Shown here: positions 6,366 to 17,898 of the stretch, piece after piece
Position numbering within the stretch: position 1 is the first letter of the stretch
How the letters are laid out: each line of letters opens with the position of its first letter
Assembly: GCF_015278255.1 (NCBI RefSeq)
Contig: NZ_JADIJC010000001.1
Coordinates: 124,001 to 188,000, forward strand
DNA: 64,000 bases
Reading direction: 5' to 3'
Source: Microbacterium hibisci
GTDB taxonomy: Bacteria > Actinomycetota > Actinomycetes > Actinomycetales > Microbacteriaceae
The notes under the pieces: generated by a model
The model's database searches: none
Told to the model about the DNA's origin: nothing
The model's input: only the letters and a program-made list of their open reading frames with translations
Program-made: the position numbers and the translations under genes

Positions 6366-9300
6366 ATGTTTACGAAGATTCTCGTTGCAAACCGTGGTGA
6401 GATCGCCATCCGAGCCTTCCGGGCCGCGTACGAGCTGGGGGCGCGCACGGTTGCGGTGTTCCCGTTCGAGGACCGCGGCTCGCTGCACCGGCAGAAGGCG
6501 GACGAGTCCTACGAGATCGGCGAGAAGGGGCATCCCGTCCGCGCCTACCTGGACGTCGACGAGATCATCCGGGTCGCGAAGGAGGCCGGCGCCGACGCGA
6601 TCTACCCGGGATACGGCTTCCTCTCGGAGAACCCCGAGCTCGCGGAGAAGGCCGCGGCCAACGGCATCGCCTTCATCGGGCCGCCCGCGCAGGTGCTCGA
6701 GATGGCCGGCAACAAGGTCACCGCCAAGCAGCACGCGGTCGCCGCTGGGGTCCCGGTGCTGCGCTCGACCGAGGCATCCGATGATGTCGACGAGCTGTTC
6801 GGACAGGCCGATGACATCGGCTTCCCCATCTTCGTGAAGGCTGTCGCCGGCGGCGGCGGACGAGGGATGCGGCGCGTCGAGCGCCGCGAGGAGCTCGCGC
6901 CCGCGCTGGCCGAGGCCATGCGCGAGGCGGGCAGCGCCTTCGGCGACGCTCGCGTCTTCCTCGAGCAGGCCGTGCAGCGCCCGCGCCACGTCGAGGTGCA
7001 GATCCTCGCCGACGGGGAGGGCGAGACCGTCCACCTCTTCGAGCGCGACTGCTCGGTGCAGCGCCGCCACCAGAAGGTCATCGAGATCGCGCCGGCGCCC
7101 AACCTCGACCCCGAGGTGCGCGACGCGCTGCACGGCTACGCCGTCGCGTTCGCCCGCTCGATCGGGTACCAGAACGCCGGCACCGTCGAGTTCCTCCTCG
7201 AGACCGCCGGGCCGCGCACCGGCGAGGTCGTCTTCATCGAGATGAACCCGCGCATCCAGGTCGAGCACACCGTCACCGAGGAGGTGACGGATGTCGACCT
7301 CGTGCAGTCGCAGATGCGCATCGCCGCCGGCCAGACCCTCGCCGACCTCGGCCTGACGCAGGACCGCATCCAGCTCCGCGGCGCAGCGCTGCAGTGCCGC
7401 ATCACCACGGAGGACCCGTCGCAGGGCTTCCGTCCCGACACCGGGCGCATCACCACGTACCGCTCGCCGGGCGGCGCCGGCATCCGCCTCGACGGCGGCA
7501 CCACCGCGGCCGGCTCGCAGATCAGCCCCCACTTCGACTCGATGCTGGCGAAGCTCACGTGCCGCGGCCGCGACTTCCCGGCCGCCGTGGCGCGTGCGCG
7601 CCGCGCGCTGGCGGAGTTCCGCATCCGCGGCGTCGCCACCAACATCCCCTTCCTGCGCGCGGTCCTCGACGACCCGGCCTTCGTCGAGGGCGACGTCAGC
7701 ACCTCGTTCATCGACGAGCGACCGCAGCTGCTGACGAGCAACCCGTCGCGCGACCGGGCGACGAAGCTCCTCGCGTGGCTCGGCGACGTCACCGTCAACC
7801 GCCCGTACGGCGAGAAGCCGCTGGCGGTCTCGCCGGGCAGCAAGCTGCCCGAGATCGACCTCGCGGCTGCGCCGCCGGCAGGAACGCTCGACCGGCTCCG
7901 CGAGCTCGGCCCCGAGGGCTTCGCCCGCGCGCTGCGCGAGCAGAGCGCCCTCGCCGTCACCGAGACGACCTTCCGCGACGCTCACCAGTCGCTGCTCGCG
8001 ACCCGCGTCCGCACGCGCGACCTCGTGCGCGTCGGCCCGCACGTGTCGCGCATGACGCCGCAGCTGCTGTCCGTCGAGGCCTGGGGCGGCGCGACGTACG
8101 ACGTCGCCCTCCGCTTCCTCGCCGAGGACCCGTGGGAGCGTCTCGAGGCGCTGCGCGCGGCGATGCCGAACATCCCGATCCAGATGCTCCTGCGCGGTCG
8201 CAACACTGTGGGCTACACGCCCCGGCCGGTCGAGGTGACGAACGCCTTCGTGACCGAGGCCGCGGCGACCGGCGTCGACATCTTCCGCATCTTCGACGCC
8301 CTCAACGACGTCTCGCAGATGCGCCCCGCCATCGACGCGGTGCGCGAGACCGGCACGGCGATCGCCGAGGTGGCGCTCTGCTACACGTCCGACCTCCTCG
8401 ACCCCTCGGAGCGGCTGTACACGCTCGACTACTACCTGCGCCTCGCGGAGCAGATCGTCGAGTCGGGCGCCCACATCCTCGCCATCAAGGACATGGCGGG
8501 CCTGGTCCGGCCGGCGGCCGCCGCCAAGCTCGTCACGGCGCTGCGCGAGAACTTCGACCTGCCCGTGCACCTGCACACGCATGACACCGCGGGCGGCCAG
8601 CTCGCCACGCTGCTGGCCGCGAGTGCGGCGGGAGTGGACGCGGTGGATGCCGCGGCCGCACCGATGTCGGGAACCACGAGCCAGCCGTCGCTCTCGGCGC
8701 TCGTCGCCGCGCTCGCCCACACCGACCGCGACACCGGGCTCAGCCTGCAGGCCGTGAGCGACCTCGAGCCCTACTGGGAGGCGGTGCGGCACCTGTACCG
8801 GCCCTTCGAGTCGGGGCTGGACGCTCCCACGGGCCGCGTGTACCACCACGAGATCCCGGGTGGTCAGCTGTCGAACCTCCGCCAGCAGGCGATCGCGCTC
8901 GGCCTGGCCGACGACTTCGAGCTGATCGAGGACATGTACGCCGCCGCGGACCGCATCCTCGGCCGCATCCCCAAGGTCACGCCGTCGTCGAAGGTCGTCG
9001 GCGACCTCGCGCTCGCCCTCGTCGCCGTGCGCGCCGACCCGGCCGACTTCGAGGCGAACCCGCAGAACTACGACATCCCGGACTCGGTCGTCGGCTTCAT
9101 GGCGGGAGAGCTCGGCGATCTGCCGGGCGGATGGCCCGAGCCGTTCCGCACGAAGGTGCTGGAGGGCAGGACGATCTCGATCGAGGTGCCGCCGCTCACC
9201 GCCGACGAGCACGAGGGCCTGGCGGGCGAGGCGGCGACCCGCCGTCGCACCCTGAATCGCCTGCTGTTCCCCGGACCGGCCCGCGAGTTCGAGAAGAACC

Positions 9301-9773
9301 GAGAGACGTACGGCGACCTGACCGCGCTCGGCACACCCGACTACCTCTACGGTCTCAAGCCGGGGGAGGAGCACGTCGCCGAGATCGACCCCGGCGTGCA
9401 GCTGTACGTCGGACTCGAGGCCATCGGCGAGGCGGACGACAAGGGCATCCGCACCGTGATGACCACTCTCAACGGCCAGCTCCGGCCGGTCTTCGTGCGC
9501 GACCGCAGCATCAAGGTCGAGACCAAGCAGGCGGAGAAGGCCGACACGTCCAAGCCCGGCCAGGTCGCTGCGCCGTTCTCGGGGGTGGTCACCCTCAAGG
9601 CGAACGCCGGCGATGCCGTCGTTGCCGGCCAGCCCGTCGCGTCCATCGAGGCCATGAAGATGGAGGCGGCGATCACCGCACCCGTCGACGGGGTCGTCGA
9701 GCGGGTCGCGATCGCCGAGACCGCGCAGGTGGATGCCGGCGACCTTTTGGTCGTCATCCGCCCCGCCCAGTAG
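6366..9773 (+). CDS. pyc: Pyruvate carboxylase
   Basis: This single-chain anaplerotic enzyme converts pyruvate, bicarbonate and ATP to oxaloacetate. The 1135 residues match the full-length family. The biotin carboxylase domain comes first (ILVANRGEIA at residue 5, GGGGRGM in the ATP grasp, EMNPRIQVEHTVTE). The carboxyltransferase domain begins with ETTFRDAHQSLLATR at about residue 533. The C-terminal biotinyl domain has the lysine in EAMKMEA at about residue 1096. All catalytic segments look intact. The ATG follows a GGAGG ribosome binding site. It is monocistronic in appearance; its TAG stop doubles as the first bases of a TAGCCT box that may drive the next gene. Confidence 0.97.
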   Translation: MFTKILVANRGEIAIRAFRAAYELGARTVAVFPFEDRGSLHRQKADESYEIGEKGHPVRAYLDVDEIIRVAKEAGADAIYPGYGFLSENPELAEKAAANGIAFIGPPAQVLEMAGNKVTAKQHAVAAGVPVLRSTEASDDVDELFGQADDIGFPIFVKAVAGGGGRGMRRVERREELAPALAEAMREAGSAFGDARVFLEQAVQRPRHVEVQILADGEGETVHLFERDCSVQRRHQKVIEIAPAPNLDPEVRDALHGYAVAFARSIGYQNAGTVEFLLETAGPRTGEVVFIEMNPRIQVEHTVTEEVTDVDLVQSQMRIAAGQTLADLGLTQDRIQLRGAALQCRITTEDPSQGFRPDTGRITTYRSPGGAGIRLDGGTTAAGSQISPHFDSMLAKLTCRGRDFPAAVARARRALAEFRIRGVATNIPFLRAVLDDPAFVEGDVSTSFIDERPQLLTSNPSRDRATKLLAWLGDVTVNRPYGEKPLAVSPGSKLPEIDLAAAPPAGTLDRLRELGPEGFARALREQSALAVTETTFRDAHQSLLATRVRTRDLVRVGPHVSRMTPQLLSVEAWGGATYDVALRFLAEDPWERLEALRAAMPNIPIQMLLRGRNTVGYTPRPVEVTNAFVTEAAATGVDIFRIFDALNDVSQMRPAIDAVRETGTAIAEVALCYTSDLLDPSERLYTLDYYLRLAEQIVESGAHILAIKDMAGLVRPAAAAKLVTALRENFDLPVHLHTHDTAGGQLATLLAASAAGVDAVDAAAAPMSGTTSQPSLSALVAALAHTDRDTGLSLQAVSDLEPYWEAVRHLYRPFESGLDAPTGRVYHHEIPGGQLSNLRQQAIALGLADDFELIEDMYAAADRILGRIPKVTPSSKVVGDLALALVAVRADPADFEANPQNYDIPDSVVGFMAGELGDLPGGWPEPFRTKVLEGRTISIEVPPLTADEHEGLAGEAATRRRTLNRLLFPGPAREFEKNRETYGDLTALGTPDYLYGLKPGEEHVAEIDPGVQLYVGLEAIGEADDKGIRTVMTTLNGQLRPVFVRDRSIKVETKQAEKADTSKPGQVAAPFSGVVTLKANAGDAVVAGQPVASIEAMKMEAAITAPVDGVVERVAIAETAQVDAGDLLVVIRPAQ

Positions 9774-9776
9774 CCT
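9771..9776 (+). promoter_or_regulatory. -10-like box overlapping the pyc stop codon
   Basis: TAGCCT begins with the pyc TAG stop. It lies 69 nt before the GTG start of the acidic ParA-like gene, which has an AGGAGAA ribosome binding site. Confidence 0.4.
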
Positions 9777-9845
9777 GGAGGGTGGCATCCGCCCTACGCG
9801 CCCGCGCCCCGAGCACAGGCGCCGTCTTTCCAGGAGAACTCCGCA

Positions 9846-11957
9846 GTGACGCCCGATCGCACCGAACACACCCCCGACGAGCCTGAGAACGGCGTGCTCT
9901 CCGAGACGGGGAGCATCGACACGACCGGCTTCGGACTCCTGGGCGGTGCGACGGCGCAGGTGAACGTCGAGCTGCCGACGGAATCGGACGACGACCTCGC
10001 CGATGACGACGTCATCGACGACGAGGTGCCGTTCGTCATCGAGATCCCGGCCGACGCCGATCTGCCGGTCCTCGATGCCGCTCCGGGGGCATACGACGCC
10101 GAGTTCGCCGAGCCCGGCACCGAGACCACGGAGGCCGAGATCATCGAGCCGTCCGCCGATCTCGAGGAGTGGACGGTCGAGGGCGACGGCTTCGCTCCGG
10201 CACCCGCCGTCGAAGACATCGCCGACGCGGACGTGGTCGTCGACGATGCGCCGGAGCACGACGCCGTCGACGAGGTCGCGGTGATCGAGCCCGCGGCCGA
10301 GGTCGAGGTCGACGTCGAGGGCGCCGAGCGCGGCGTCGCAGCGGACGATGCTGAGGTCGAGGCAGCTTCGGCAGAGCAGGAGCGCGCGCCGGAGCCCGAG
10401 CCGGAGCCCGAGCGGGAACTCGCCGACGCGACGGCGATCGACGAGCGCGCGGCGCCGAGCCCCCACGCCACCGAGCTTCCCGCCGCTGAGGAGCCCGCCG
10501 ACGAGTTCGCCGTCGTCGACTTCGACGCGGAGGAGTTCGAGGACGCGGACTTCGACGCCGAGTTCGACCCCGCCGAGTTCGACCTCGTTCTCGAGGACGA
10601 CGGCATCGAGGCCGCCCTGGCGGAGAACGCCGCGACAGGAGACGATGTCATCGCGACCGACGACATCGCGGAGGAGCCCATGAGCGCGAAGACCCCGGCC
10701 CCCGAGGGGAACGAGGCGAAGGCGACGGATGCCGCGACCGCGGCGGCGTCCGCTGCAACGACCCCGCCCGCAGCGCCGTCGACCCCGGCGGCCGCTGCCG
10801 CGAAGGCGACGACCGGGCCGTCGACCCCGGCGGCCGCTGCCGCGAAGGCGACGACCGGTCCGACGCCCGCCACGCGCCGCGAGGCGAACCACACCGGCGC
10901 GCAGCCGGTCGCCGACCGCCCGGCGGAGCGCAGCGCTGTCGAGCGTGCGCCGTTCCCGCGCGGCGACGTGGCGCTCGCCTCGAAGCGGCTCGGAGAGTTC
11001 GAGGCCGACCGTGAGACCGCCGACCTGCTGACGGCCGACCGTCTGCTCGACCCGCATCAGGTCGTGAAGCCCGAGCCGGAGGGCGCGTGGCAGCATTTCG
11101 TCTATTCGATCTCGGGCCGGCGCATCAACCTCGGTGACAGCAAGCGCGCGAAGGCCCGCAAGGAGCTCGACCGGCGGATCGCCGGCCCGCTCGCCGGCGG
11201 CGCCCGCTTCGTCCCGGTGCTCTCGCGCAAGGGCGGCGTGGGCAAGACGACCGTCACGACGCTGCTCGGCCAGGCGCTCGCCGACGCGCGCGACGACCGG
11301 GTCATCGCCGTGGACGCCAACCCCGACCGGGGCACGCTGGCCGAGCGCATCTCGCGCGACAGCGGCAAGACGGTCCGTGACCTCGTGCGCATCAGCCCTG
11401 AGGTCGTCGGGTTCAACGACCTGTCGGGCATCGTCGCGCGCGACGAGACACGCCTGGACGTCGTGGCATCCGACACCGATCCACGCGTGTCCGAGGCGTT
11501 CAACGACGCCGACTACCGCGACGTCGCGGCCCTGGCCGCGCACTACTACTCGATCGTCCTCACCGACACCGGCACGGGCATCGTCCACTCGGTGATGGGG
11601 GCGACGCTCGACCTCGCCGACCAGCTGGTCATCGTCGCGGGGCTGAGCGTCGACGAGGCCCGCCTGGCGTCCGAGACGCTCACGTGGCTCGAGACCAACG
11701 GCTACGCCGACAAGGTGCGCAATGCGGTCGTGGTGCTCAACAACGCGCGGCCGGGGCATCCGCTCGTCCAGCTCGATGAGCTCGAATCGCACTTCCGCAC
11801 CCGCGTGCGCGCCGTCGTCCGGGTGCCGTACGACTCGCACATCGCGGCGGGCAGCGCGATCGTGTTCCGCGAGCTGCAGCCGGCGACGCGCCAGGCCGCC
11901 CGCGAGCTCGCGGCGACCGTGGTCGAGGGCCTGCGTTCGCTGGCTTCGGCGGCCTGA
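9846..11957 (+). CDS. ParA/MinD-like ATPase with a 350-residue acidic disordered N-terminus
   Basis: The 703-residue protein divides in two. Residues 1 to about 370 are dominated by Asp, Glu, Ala, Pro and Val and look disordered; they include two tandem copies of [14 protein letters not shown]. The C-terminal part is an ATPase with [10 protein letters not shown] (Walker A), [11 protein letters not shown] and a long helical end, as in MinD/FlhG and EspI-type proteins of actinobacteria. No transmembrane segment is seen. It is followed 2 nt later by def, so the two are probably co-transcribed. Function is unknown; a scaffold or localisation ATPase with an acidic tail binding a basic partner is an inference. 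Confidence 0.85.
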   Translation: MTPDRTEHTPDEPENGVLSETGSIDTTGFGLLGGATAQVNVELPTESDDDLADDDVIDDEVPFVIEIPADADLPVLDAAPGAYDAEFAEPGTETTEAEIIEPSADLEEWTVEGDGFAPAPAVEDIADADVVVDDAPEHDAVDEVAVIEPAAEVEVDVEGAERGVAADDAEVEAASAEQERAPEPEPEPERELADATAIDERAAPSPHATELPAAEEPADEFAVVDFDAEEFEDADFDAEFDPAEFDLVLEDDGIEAALAENAATGDDVIATDDIAEEPMSAKTPAPEGNEAKATDAATAAASAATTPPAAPSTPAAAAAKATTGPSTPAAAAAKATTGPTPATRREANHTGAQPVADRPAERSAVERAPFPRGDVALASKRLGEFEADRETADLLTADRLLDPHQVVKPEPEGAWQHFVYSISGRRINLGDSKRAKARKELDRRIAGPLAGGARFVPVLSRKGGVGKTTVTTLLGQALADARDDRVIAVDANPDRGTLAERISRDSGKTVRDLVRISPEVVGFNDLSGIVARDETRLDVVASDTDPRVSEAFNDADYRDVAALAAHYYSIVLTDTGTGIVHSVMGATLDLADQLVIVAGLSVDEARLASETLTWLETNGYADKVRNAVVVLNNARPGHPLVQLDELESHFRTRVRAVVRVPYDSHIAAGSAIVFRELQPATRQAARELAATVVEGLRSLASAA
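10776..10859 (+). repeat. In-frame 42-bp tandem duplication
   Basis: Two adjacent copies of a 42-bp unit (10776-10817 and 10818-10859) differ only at the last base. Each encodes [14 protein letters not shown] in the disordered part of the ParA-like protein. Near identity of the copies indicates a recent duplication. Confidence 0.9.
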
Positions 11958-11958
11958 G

Positions 11959-12450
11959 GTGGCCGTCCGTCCCATCCGTGTCTTCGGCGACCCCGTCCTG
12001 AAGTCTGTCAGCGCCCCGGTCGAGCAGATCGACGACGGGGTGCGCGCGCTCGTGCGCGACCTGCTCGACACCGTCGAGCTGCCGGGCCGCGCGGGCGTCG
12101 CCGCTCCGCAGATCGGCGTCGGCCTGCGCGCGTTCAGCTACAACATCGACGGCGACATCGGGTACGTCCTCAATCCGGTCCTGGTCGAGGTGTCGGGCGA
12201 ACCGGAGCCCATCGGCGAGGGCTGCCTCTCGGTTCCCGGTCTGTGGCACGACACCGTCCGCTACCCGTGGGCCAAGGTCACCGGGATCGACCTCGAAGGC
12301 AACGAGATCGTGCTCGAAGGCGAGGGCCTGCTGGCTCAGGCGCTCCAGCACGAGACCGACCACCTGGACGGCACGCTCTACCTCGAGAGGCTCACCCCCG
12401 AGGCGCGCCGCGTCGCCATGCGCGAGATCCGCGAGTCCGACTGGTTCTGA
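11959..12450 (+). CDS. def: Peptide deformylase
   Basis: It removes the formyl group from the N-terminal methionine of new proteins. The 163-residue protein has all three metal-site motifs: GVAAPQIG (residues 46-53), EGCLSVPG with the metal-ligand Cys89, and QHETDHLDG with His131, Glu132 and His135. The start is GTG 11959 because the protein then begins with [14 protein letters not shown], as family members do, and the codon lies only 2 nt after the ParA-like stop. This implies coupling to that gene. A long bidirectional hairpin follows. Confidence 0.96.
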   Translation: MAVRPIRVFGDPVLKSVSAPVEQIDDGVRALVRDLLDTVELPGRAGVAAPQIGVGLRAFSYNIDGDIGYVLNPVLVEVSGEPEPIGEGCLSVPGLWHDTVRYPWAKVTGIDLEGNEIVLEGEGLLAQALQHETDHLDGTLYLERLTPEARRVAMREIRESDWF

Positions 12451-12462
12451 GTTCATCCGCTC

Positions 12463-12488
12463 GTTGAGCGAGCGAAGCGAGACGAAAC
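12463..12488 (+). repeat. Interspersed 26-bp repeat, copy 1
   Basis: A 26-nt element beginning GTTGAGCGAGCGAAGCGAG and ending CGAAAC lies after def. A copy differing at two positions is at 17660-17685. Both sit 3' of genes. The 3' end of this copy runs into the following hairpin. Confidence 0.7.
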
Positions 12489-12530
12489 GCCCCGAGCCGA
12501 CCTGAATCGTCGGTCCGGGGCGTTTCGTCT
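12480..12530. terminator. Bidirectional terminator between def and the acyl-CoA synthetase gene
   Basis: A 22-bp stem (left arm starting AGACGAAACGCCCCG, right arm ending CGGGGCGTTTCGTCT) with one mismatch region closes a 7-nt loop between two convergent genes. Confidence 0.85.
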
Positions 12531-12548
12531 CTGCGTTTCGACCGAGAT

Positions 12549-14375
<1,827 letters not shown>

Positions 14376-14527
14376 GGCAGCTCCTTCGGTACCGGACGAA
14401 TGTAATCTCGGGTGGATCTCATCCGAGTCTAATCCGCTGTCACATCGGGCCGTGGGCGGGTGTGGACGACGGCGCCTGGATAGACTTCAAGGCGCTGTCG
14501 TGCGTGCGGCGGCCGGAGAGGGAGACT

Positions 14528-15463
14528 GTGCTCAAGGTCGGCATCGACATCGGCGGAACGAAGATCGCGGGAGGCGTCGTCGACTCCGATGGCGGCATCG
14601 TCGAGCAGCTCCGTGTCGACACGCCGAGCGACACCGCCGCCCTCGCACAGGCCGTGGTCGACATGGCCCGCTACTTCCGCGCTTCGCACGAGGTCGGCGC
14701 GGTGGGCGTCGCGGCGGCCGGCTTCATCGATCGCGATCGGGCCACCGTCATCCACGCTCCCAACATCGCGTGGCACAACGAGCCGCTGAAGGCGACCCTC
14801 GAAGACGGGGTCGGACTTCCCGTCACCATCGAGAACGACGCCAACGCCGCCGGATGGGCCGAGTACCGCTTCGGAGCGGGCCGCGGCGTCGACCACATGG
14901 TGATGCTCACGATGGGCACCGGGGTCGGCGGGGCGGTCGTCCTCGACGGCAAGCTCTTCCGCGGCGGCCACGGCATCGCCGCCGAGCTCGGCCACATCCG
15001 CTTCATCCGCGAAGGCCTGCTGTGCGGCTGCGGACAGCGCGGCTGTCTCGAGCAGTACGCGTCCGGCCGGGCTCTGCAGCGCGAGGCCAACGACATCGCC
15101 GACGCCGGCGGCATCGGCGAGGCGCTCGCGGCGCACCGTGCCGAGCACGGCAAGATCAGCGGCCCGGCCGTGTCGCGGCTCGTCCTCGCCGGCGACCCGG
15201 GCGCCGCGGAGGCGCTGCGACGCGTCGCCACCGCGCTCGGCGAGGCCTGCGGCGGCTTCCAGGCCGTGCTCGATCCGCAGCTGTTCGTCATCGGCGGCGG
15301 CGTCGCCCAGCTCGGCGACGCGCTGCTCGAGCCGATGCGCGTGGCGTACGAACGGTCGCTGCCCGGTTACGGCGACCGGCCCGTGGCGACCTTCAAGATC
15401 GCGCGGCTCGTGAACGACGCGGGCCTCATCGGCGCCGCCGACCTCGCGGGGACCGAGGCGTAG
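14528..15463 (+). CDS. glk: ROK-family glucokinase
   Basis: This sugar kinase phosphorylates glucose with ATP (or polyphosphate in some relatives). The 311-residue product starts with the phosphate-binding DIGGTKIAGG, has IENDANAAGWAE with the catalytic Asp, GTGVGG, and the ROK zinc-binding motif CGCGQRGCLEQYASG. I chose GTG 14528, which follows a GAGAGGGAG ribosome binding site and puts the phosphate loop near residue 7. A -10-like TAGACT lies at 14481-14486. It is 4 nt from the plsC gene, so the two are probably co-transcribed. Absence of a helix-turn-helix makes a ROK repressor unlikely. Confidence 0.93.
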   Translation: MLKVGIDIGGTKIAGGVVDSDGGIVEQLRVDTPSDTAALAQAVVDMARYFRASHEVGAVGVAAAGFIDRDRATVIHAPNIAWHNEPLKATLEDGVGLPVTIENDANAAGWAEYRFGAGRGVDHMVMLTMGTGVGGAVVLDGKLFRGGHGIAAELGHIRFIREGLLCGCGQRGCLEQYASGRALQREANDIADAGGIGEALAAHRAEHGKISGPAVSRLVLAGDPGAAEALRRVATALGEACGGFQAVLDPQLFVIGGGVAQLGDALLEPMRVAYERSLPGYGDRPVATFKIARLVNDAGLIGAADLAGTEA

Positions 15464-15467
15464 CGCG

Positions 15468-16157
15468 ATGTTCTACTGGCTGATGAAGTACGTGGTGATC
15501 GGACCGATCGTCAAGGCGATCTGGCGCCCGTGGATCGTCGGCCGTCGCAACGTCCCGATGGAGGGCGCCGCGATCCTCGCGAGCAACCACCTGTCGTTCG
15601 TGGACTCGATCTTCCTCCCGCTCATGCTCGACCGGCCGGTGGTCTTCCTGGCCAAGAGCGACTACTTCACCGGCAAGGGGCTCAAGGGCTGGGCCACCCG
15701 CATGTTCTTCAAGGGCACGGGGCAGCTGCCGATCGACCGCTCGGGCGGCAAGGCGTCGGAGGCCTCGCTGAACACGGGGCTGCAGGTGCTCGGCAGCGGA
15801 GACCTGCTCGGCATCTATCCCGAGGGCACGCGCAGCCCCGACGGCAAGCTGTACCGAGGCCGCACCGGCATCGCGCGCATGGCGCTCGAGGCGCACGTGC
15901 CCGTGGTGCCGGTCGTGATGGTCGACACCGACACGATGATGCCCATCGGCACCAAGATCCCGCGCATCGTGCGCGTCGGGATCGTGGTGGGCGAGCCGAT
16001 CGACTTCTCGCGCTTCGAGGGCATGGAGGGCGACCGCTACATCCTCCGCTCGATCACCGACGAGATCATGGTGGCGCTGCAGCGCCTGGGGGAGCAGGAG
16101 TACGAGGACGTGTACGCCTCGACGGTGAAGGATCGGCTGAAGCCGAAGACCCGCTGA
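15468..16157 (+). CDS. plsC: 1-acyl-sn-glycerol-3-phosphate acyltransferase (PlsC family)
   Basis: The enzyme transfers an acyl chain to lysophosphatidate in phospholipid synthesis at the inner membrane face. The 229 residues carry the acyltransferase motif NHLSFVD with His41 and Asp46 (HX4D), a KGTGQLPIDRSGG segment and YPEGTRSPDGKLYRG for glycerol-phosphate binding. A hydrophobic N-terminus (YVVIGPIVKAIW) fits membrane association. It starts 4 nt after glk. The substrate could also be another lysolipid, as several paralogues exist in actinobacteria. Confidence 0.92.
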   Translation: MFYWLMKYVVIGPIVKAIWRPWIVGRRNVPMEGAAILASNHLSFVDSIFLPLMLDRPVVFLAKSDYFTGKGLKGWATRMFFKGTGQLPIDRSGGKASEASLNTGLQVLGSGDLLGIYPEGTRSPDGKLYRGRTGIARMALEAHVPVVPVVMVDTDTMMPIGTKIPRIVRVGIVVGEPIDFSRFEGMEGDRYILRSITDEIMVALQRLGEQEYEDVYASTVKDRLKPKTR

Positions 16158-16255
16158 CCCGCGGCGGGTCGCGCGTGTCGGGCGGTCGTCACGCCGTGCC
16201 CACGGCATCCGTCCACGCGGCCGTCACGCGGCGCCGGCGGCAGTCGTCCCGCGGC

Positions 16256-16261
16256 TAGAAT
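16256..16261 (+). promoter_or_regulatory. -10 box of a leaderless aroG transcript
   Basis: TAGAAT is followed by exactly 6 nt and then the ATG start. Transcription would begin at or next to the start codon. Confidence 0.6.
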
Positions 16262-16267
16262 CGGGGG

Positions 16268-17605
16268 ATGCTCCAGCACCTCGACGCACTCGACCACTGG
16301 CGGACCCTGCCGATCAAGCAGCAGCCGCAGTGGTATGACGCCGAGGCTGTGACAGCGGCATCCGCGGAACTCGCCACGCTGCCGCCCCTGGTCTTCGCGG
16401 GCGAGGTCGACAACCTGCGCGACCGCCTCGCGCGCGCGGCGTCCGGCAACGCGTTCCTGCTCCAGGGCGGCGACTGCGCCGAGACCTTCGCGGGGGCCAC
16501 CGCCGAGCAGATCCGCAACCGCATCAAGACGGTGCTGCAGATGGCGGTCGTCCTCACGTACGGCGCCTCGATGCCGGTCGTGAAGATGGGCCGCATGGCG
16601 GGCCAGTTCGCCAAGCCGCGCTCGAGCGACACCGAGACGCGCGGCGACGTGACGCTGCCGGCCTACCGCGGCGACATCGTCAACGGCTACGACTTCACCG
16701 AGAACTCGCGCAAGGCCGACCCCGCCCGGCTCCTCAAGGGCTACCACACGGCCGCATCGACCATCAATCTGATCCGCGCCTTCACCACCGGTGGCTTCGC
16801 CGACCTCCGCGAGGTGCATTCGTGGAACAAGGGCTTCGCGCAGAACCCCGCGAACCAGCAGTACGAGCGCCTGGCGACCGAGATCGACCGCGCGATCAAG
16901 TTCATGGAGGCCGCCGGCGCCGACTTCGACGAGCTCAAGCGCGTCGAGTTCTACACCGGCCACGAGGGTCTGCTCATGGACTACGAGCGCCCGATGACGC
17001 GCATCGACTCGCGCACGAACACGCCGTACAACACGTCGGCCCACTTCCTGTGGATCGGTGAGCGCACGCGCGACCTCGACGGCGCCCACGTCGACTACTT
17101 CTCGAAGATCCGCAACCCGATCGGCGTGAAGCTCGGCCCCACCACGTCGCCCGAGACGGCGCTCGCGCTCATCGACAAGCTCGACCCGAACCGCGAGCCC
17201 GGTCGCCTCACCTTCATCACGCGCATGGGCGCCGGCAAGATCCGCGACGCGCTGCCGCCGCTGCTCGAGGCCGTCCGCGACTCCGGCGCGACCCCGCTGT
17301 GGGTCACCGACCCGATGCACGGCAACGGCATCACGACGCCCACCGGCTACAAGACGCGGCGGTTCGACGACGTCGTGGATGAGGTGCGCGGCTTCTTCGA
17401 GGCGCACCGCGCCGTCGGCACCTTCCCGGGCGGCATCCACGTCGAGCTCACGGGCGACGACGTGACGGAGTGCCTGGGCGGCTCCGAGCAGATCGACGAG
17501 GCCACCCTCGCGACCCGCTACGAGTCCCTGTGCGACCCGCGCCTGAACCACATGCAGTCGCTCGAGCTCGCCTTCCTCGTCGCCGAGGAGCTCGAGAAGC
17601 GCTGA
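16268..17605 (+). CDS. aroG: 3-deoxy-7-phosphoheptulonate (DAHP) synthase, class II
   Basis: This is the first enzyme of the shikimate pathway, condensing phosphoenolpyruvate and erythrose 4-phosphate. The 445-residue length and motifs are those of class II enzymes: LLQGGDCAETFAG, KMGRMAGQFAKPRS, GYHTAASTINLIRAF, YTGHEGLLMDYE and WVTDPMHGNGI. The ATG at 16268 lies 6 nt after a TAGAAT box, implying a leaderless mRNA. In M. tuberculosis aroG also lies next to pknL. A long hairpin separates it from the convergent kinase gene. Confidence 0.96.
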   Translation: MLQHLDALDHWRTLPIKQQPQWYDAEAVTAASAELATLPPLVFAGEVDNLRDRLARAASGNAFLLQGGDCAETFAGATAEQIRNRIKTVLQMAVVLTYGASMPVVKMGRMAGQFAKPRSSDTETRGDVTLPAYRGDIVNGYDFTENSRKADPARLLKGYHTAASTINLIRAFTTGGFADLREVHSWNKGFAQNPANQQYERLATEIDRAIKFMEAAGADFDELKRVEFYTGHEGLLMDYERPMTRIDSRTNTPYNTSAHFLWIGERTRDLDGAHVDYFSKIRNPIGVKLGPTTSPETALALIDKLDPNREPGRLTFITRMGAGKIRDALPPLLEAVRDSGATPLWVTDPMHGNGITTPTGYKTRRFDDVVDEVRGFFEAHRAVGTFPGGIHVELTGDDVTECLGGSEQIDEATLATRYESLCDPRLNHMQSLELAFLVAEELEKR

Positions 17606-17659
17606 CGAGGGTCGGATCAATGCGAGCGCCAGCGAGCGTTGATGCGATCCCGCGTCAAG

Positions 17660-17685
17660 GTTGAGCGAGCGGAGCGAGTCGAAAC
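17660..17685 (+). repeat. Interspersed 26-bp repeat, copy 2
   Basis: This copy begins GTTGAGCGAGCGGAGCGAG and matches the element at 12463-12488 at 24 of 26 positions. The gap 17606-17898 otherwise holds only the following hairpin and GC-rich sequence with no coding signal. Confidence 0.7.
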
Positions 17686-17711
17686 CCCGACCCGCTTCGT
17701 CTGACACGAAC

Positions 17712-17749
17712 GAGATCCCGGATGCCTCACCCGAGGCATCCGGGATCTC
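17712..17749. terminator. Bidirectional terminator between aroG and pknL, built from the octamer
   Basis: A perfect 17-bp stem (GAGATCCCGGATGCCTC, 17712-17728, with 17733-17749) closes an ACCC loop. The CGGATGCC octamer is inside both arms. Confidence 0.85.
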
Positions 17750-17898
17750 CGTCGTCGGGCGGGTGTCGCGGCGCGGGCTGCGTGCGGCGCGGGCACGAGA
17801 CCCGGGCGAAGCGCCGTCCCGCGCCGTCGGGGCGGTGCTGCCGCGAGGTCTCGTCGCGATTGGCGGGCGGGGTCCGGATGCCTCGCCCGGGTCAGCCG

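Noticed and set aside
6315..12071. A 1918-codon open frame on the minus strand
   Set aside because: It runs antisense to pyc, the ParA-like gene and the start of def, whose products have clear family motifs. Its composition (Arg, Gly, Val, Asp repeats) is typical of the complement of high-GC coding DNA, and it crosses several real genes.
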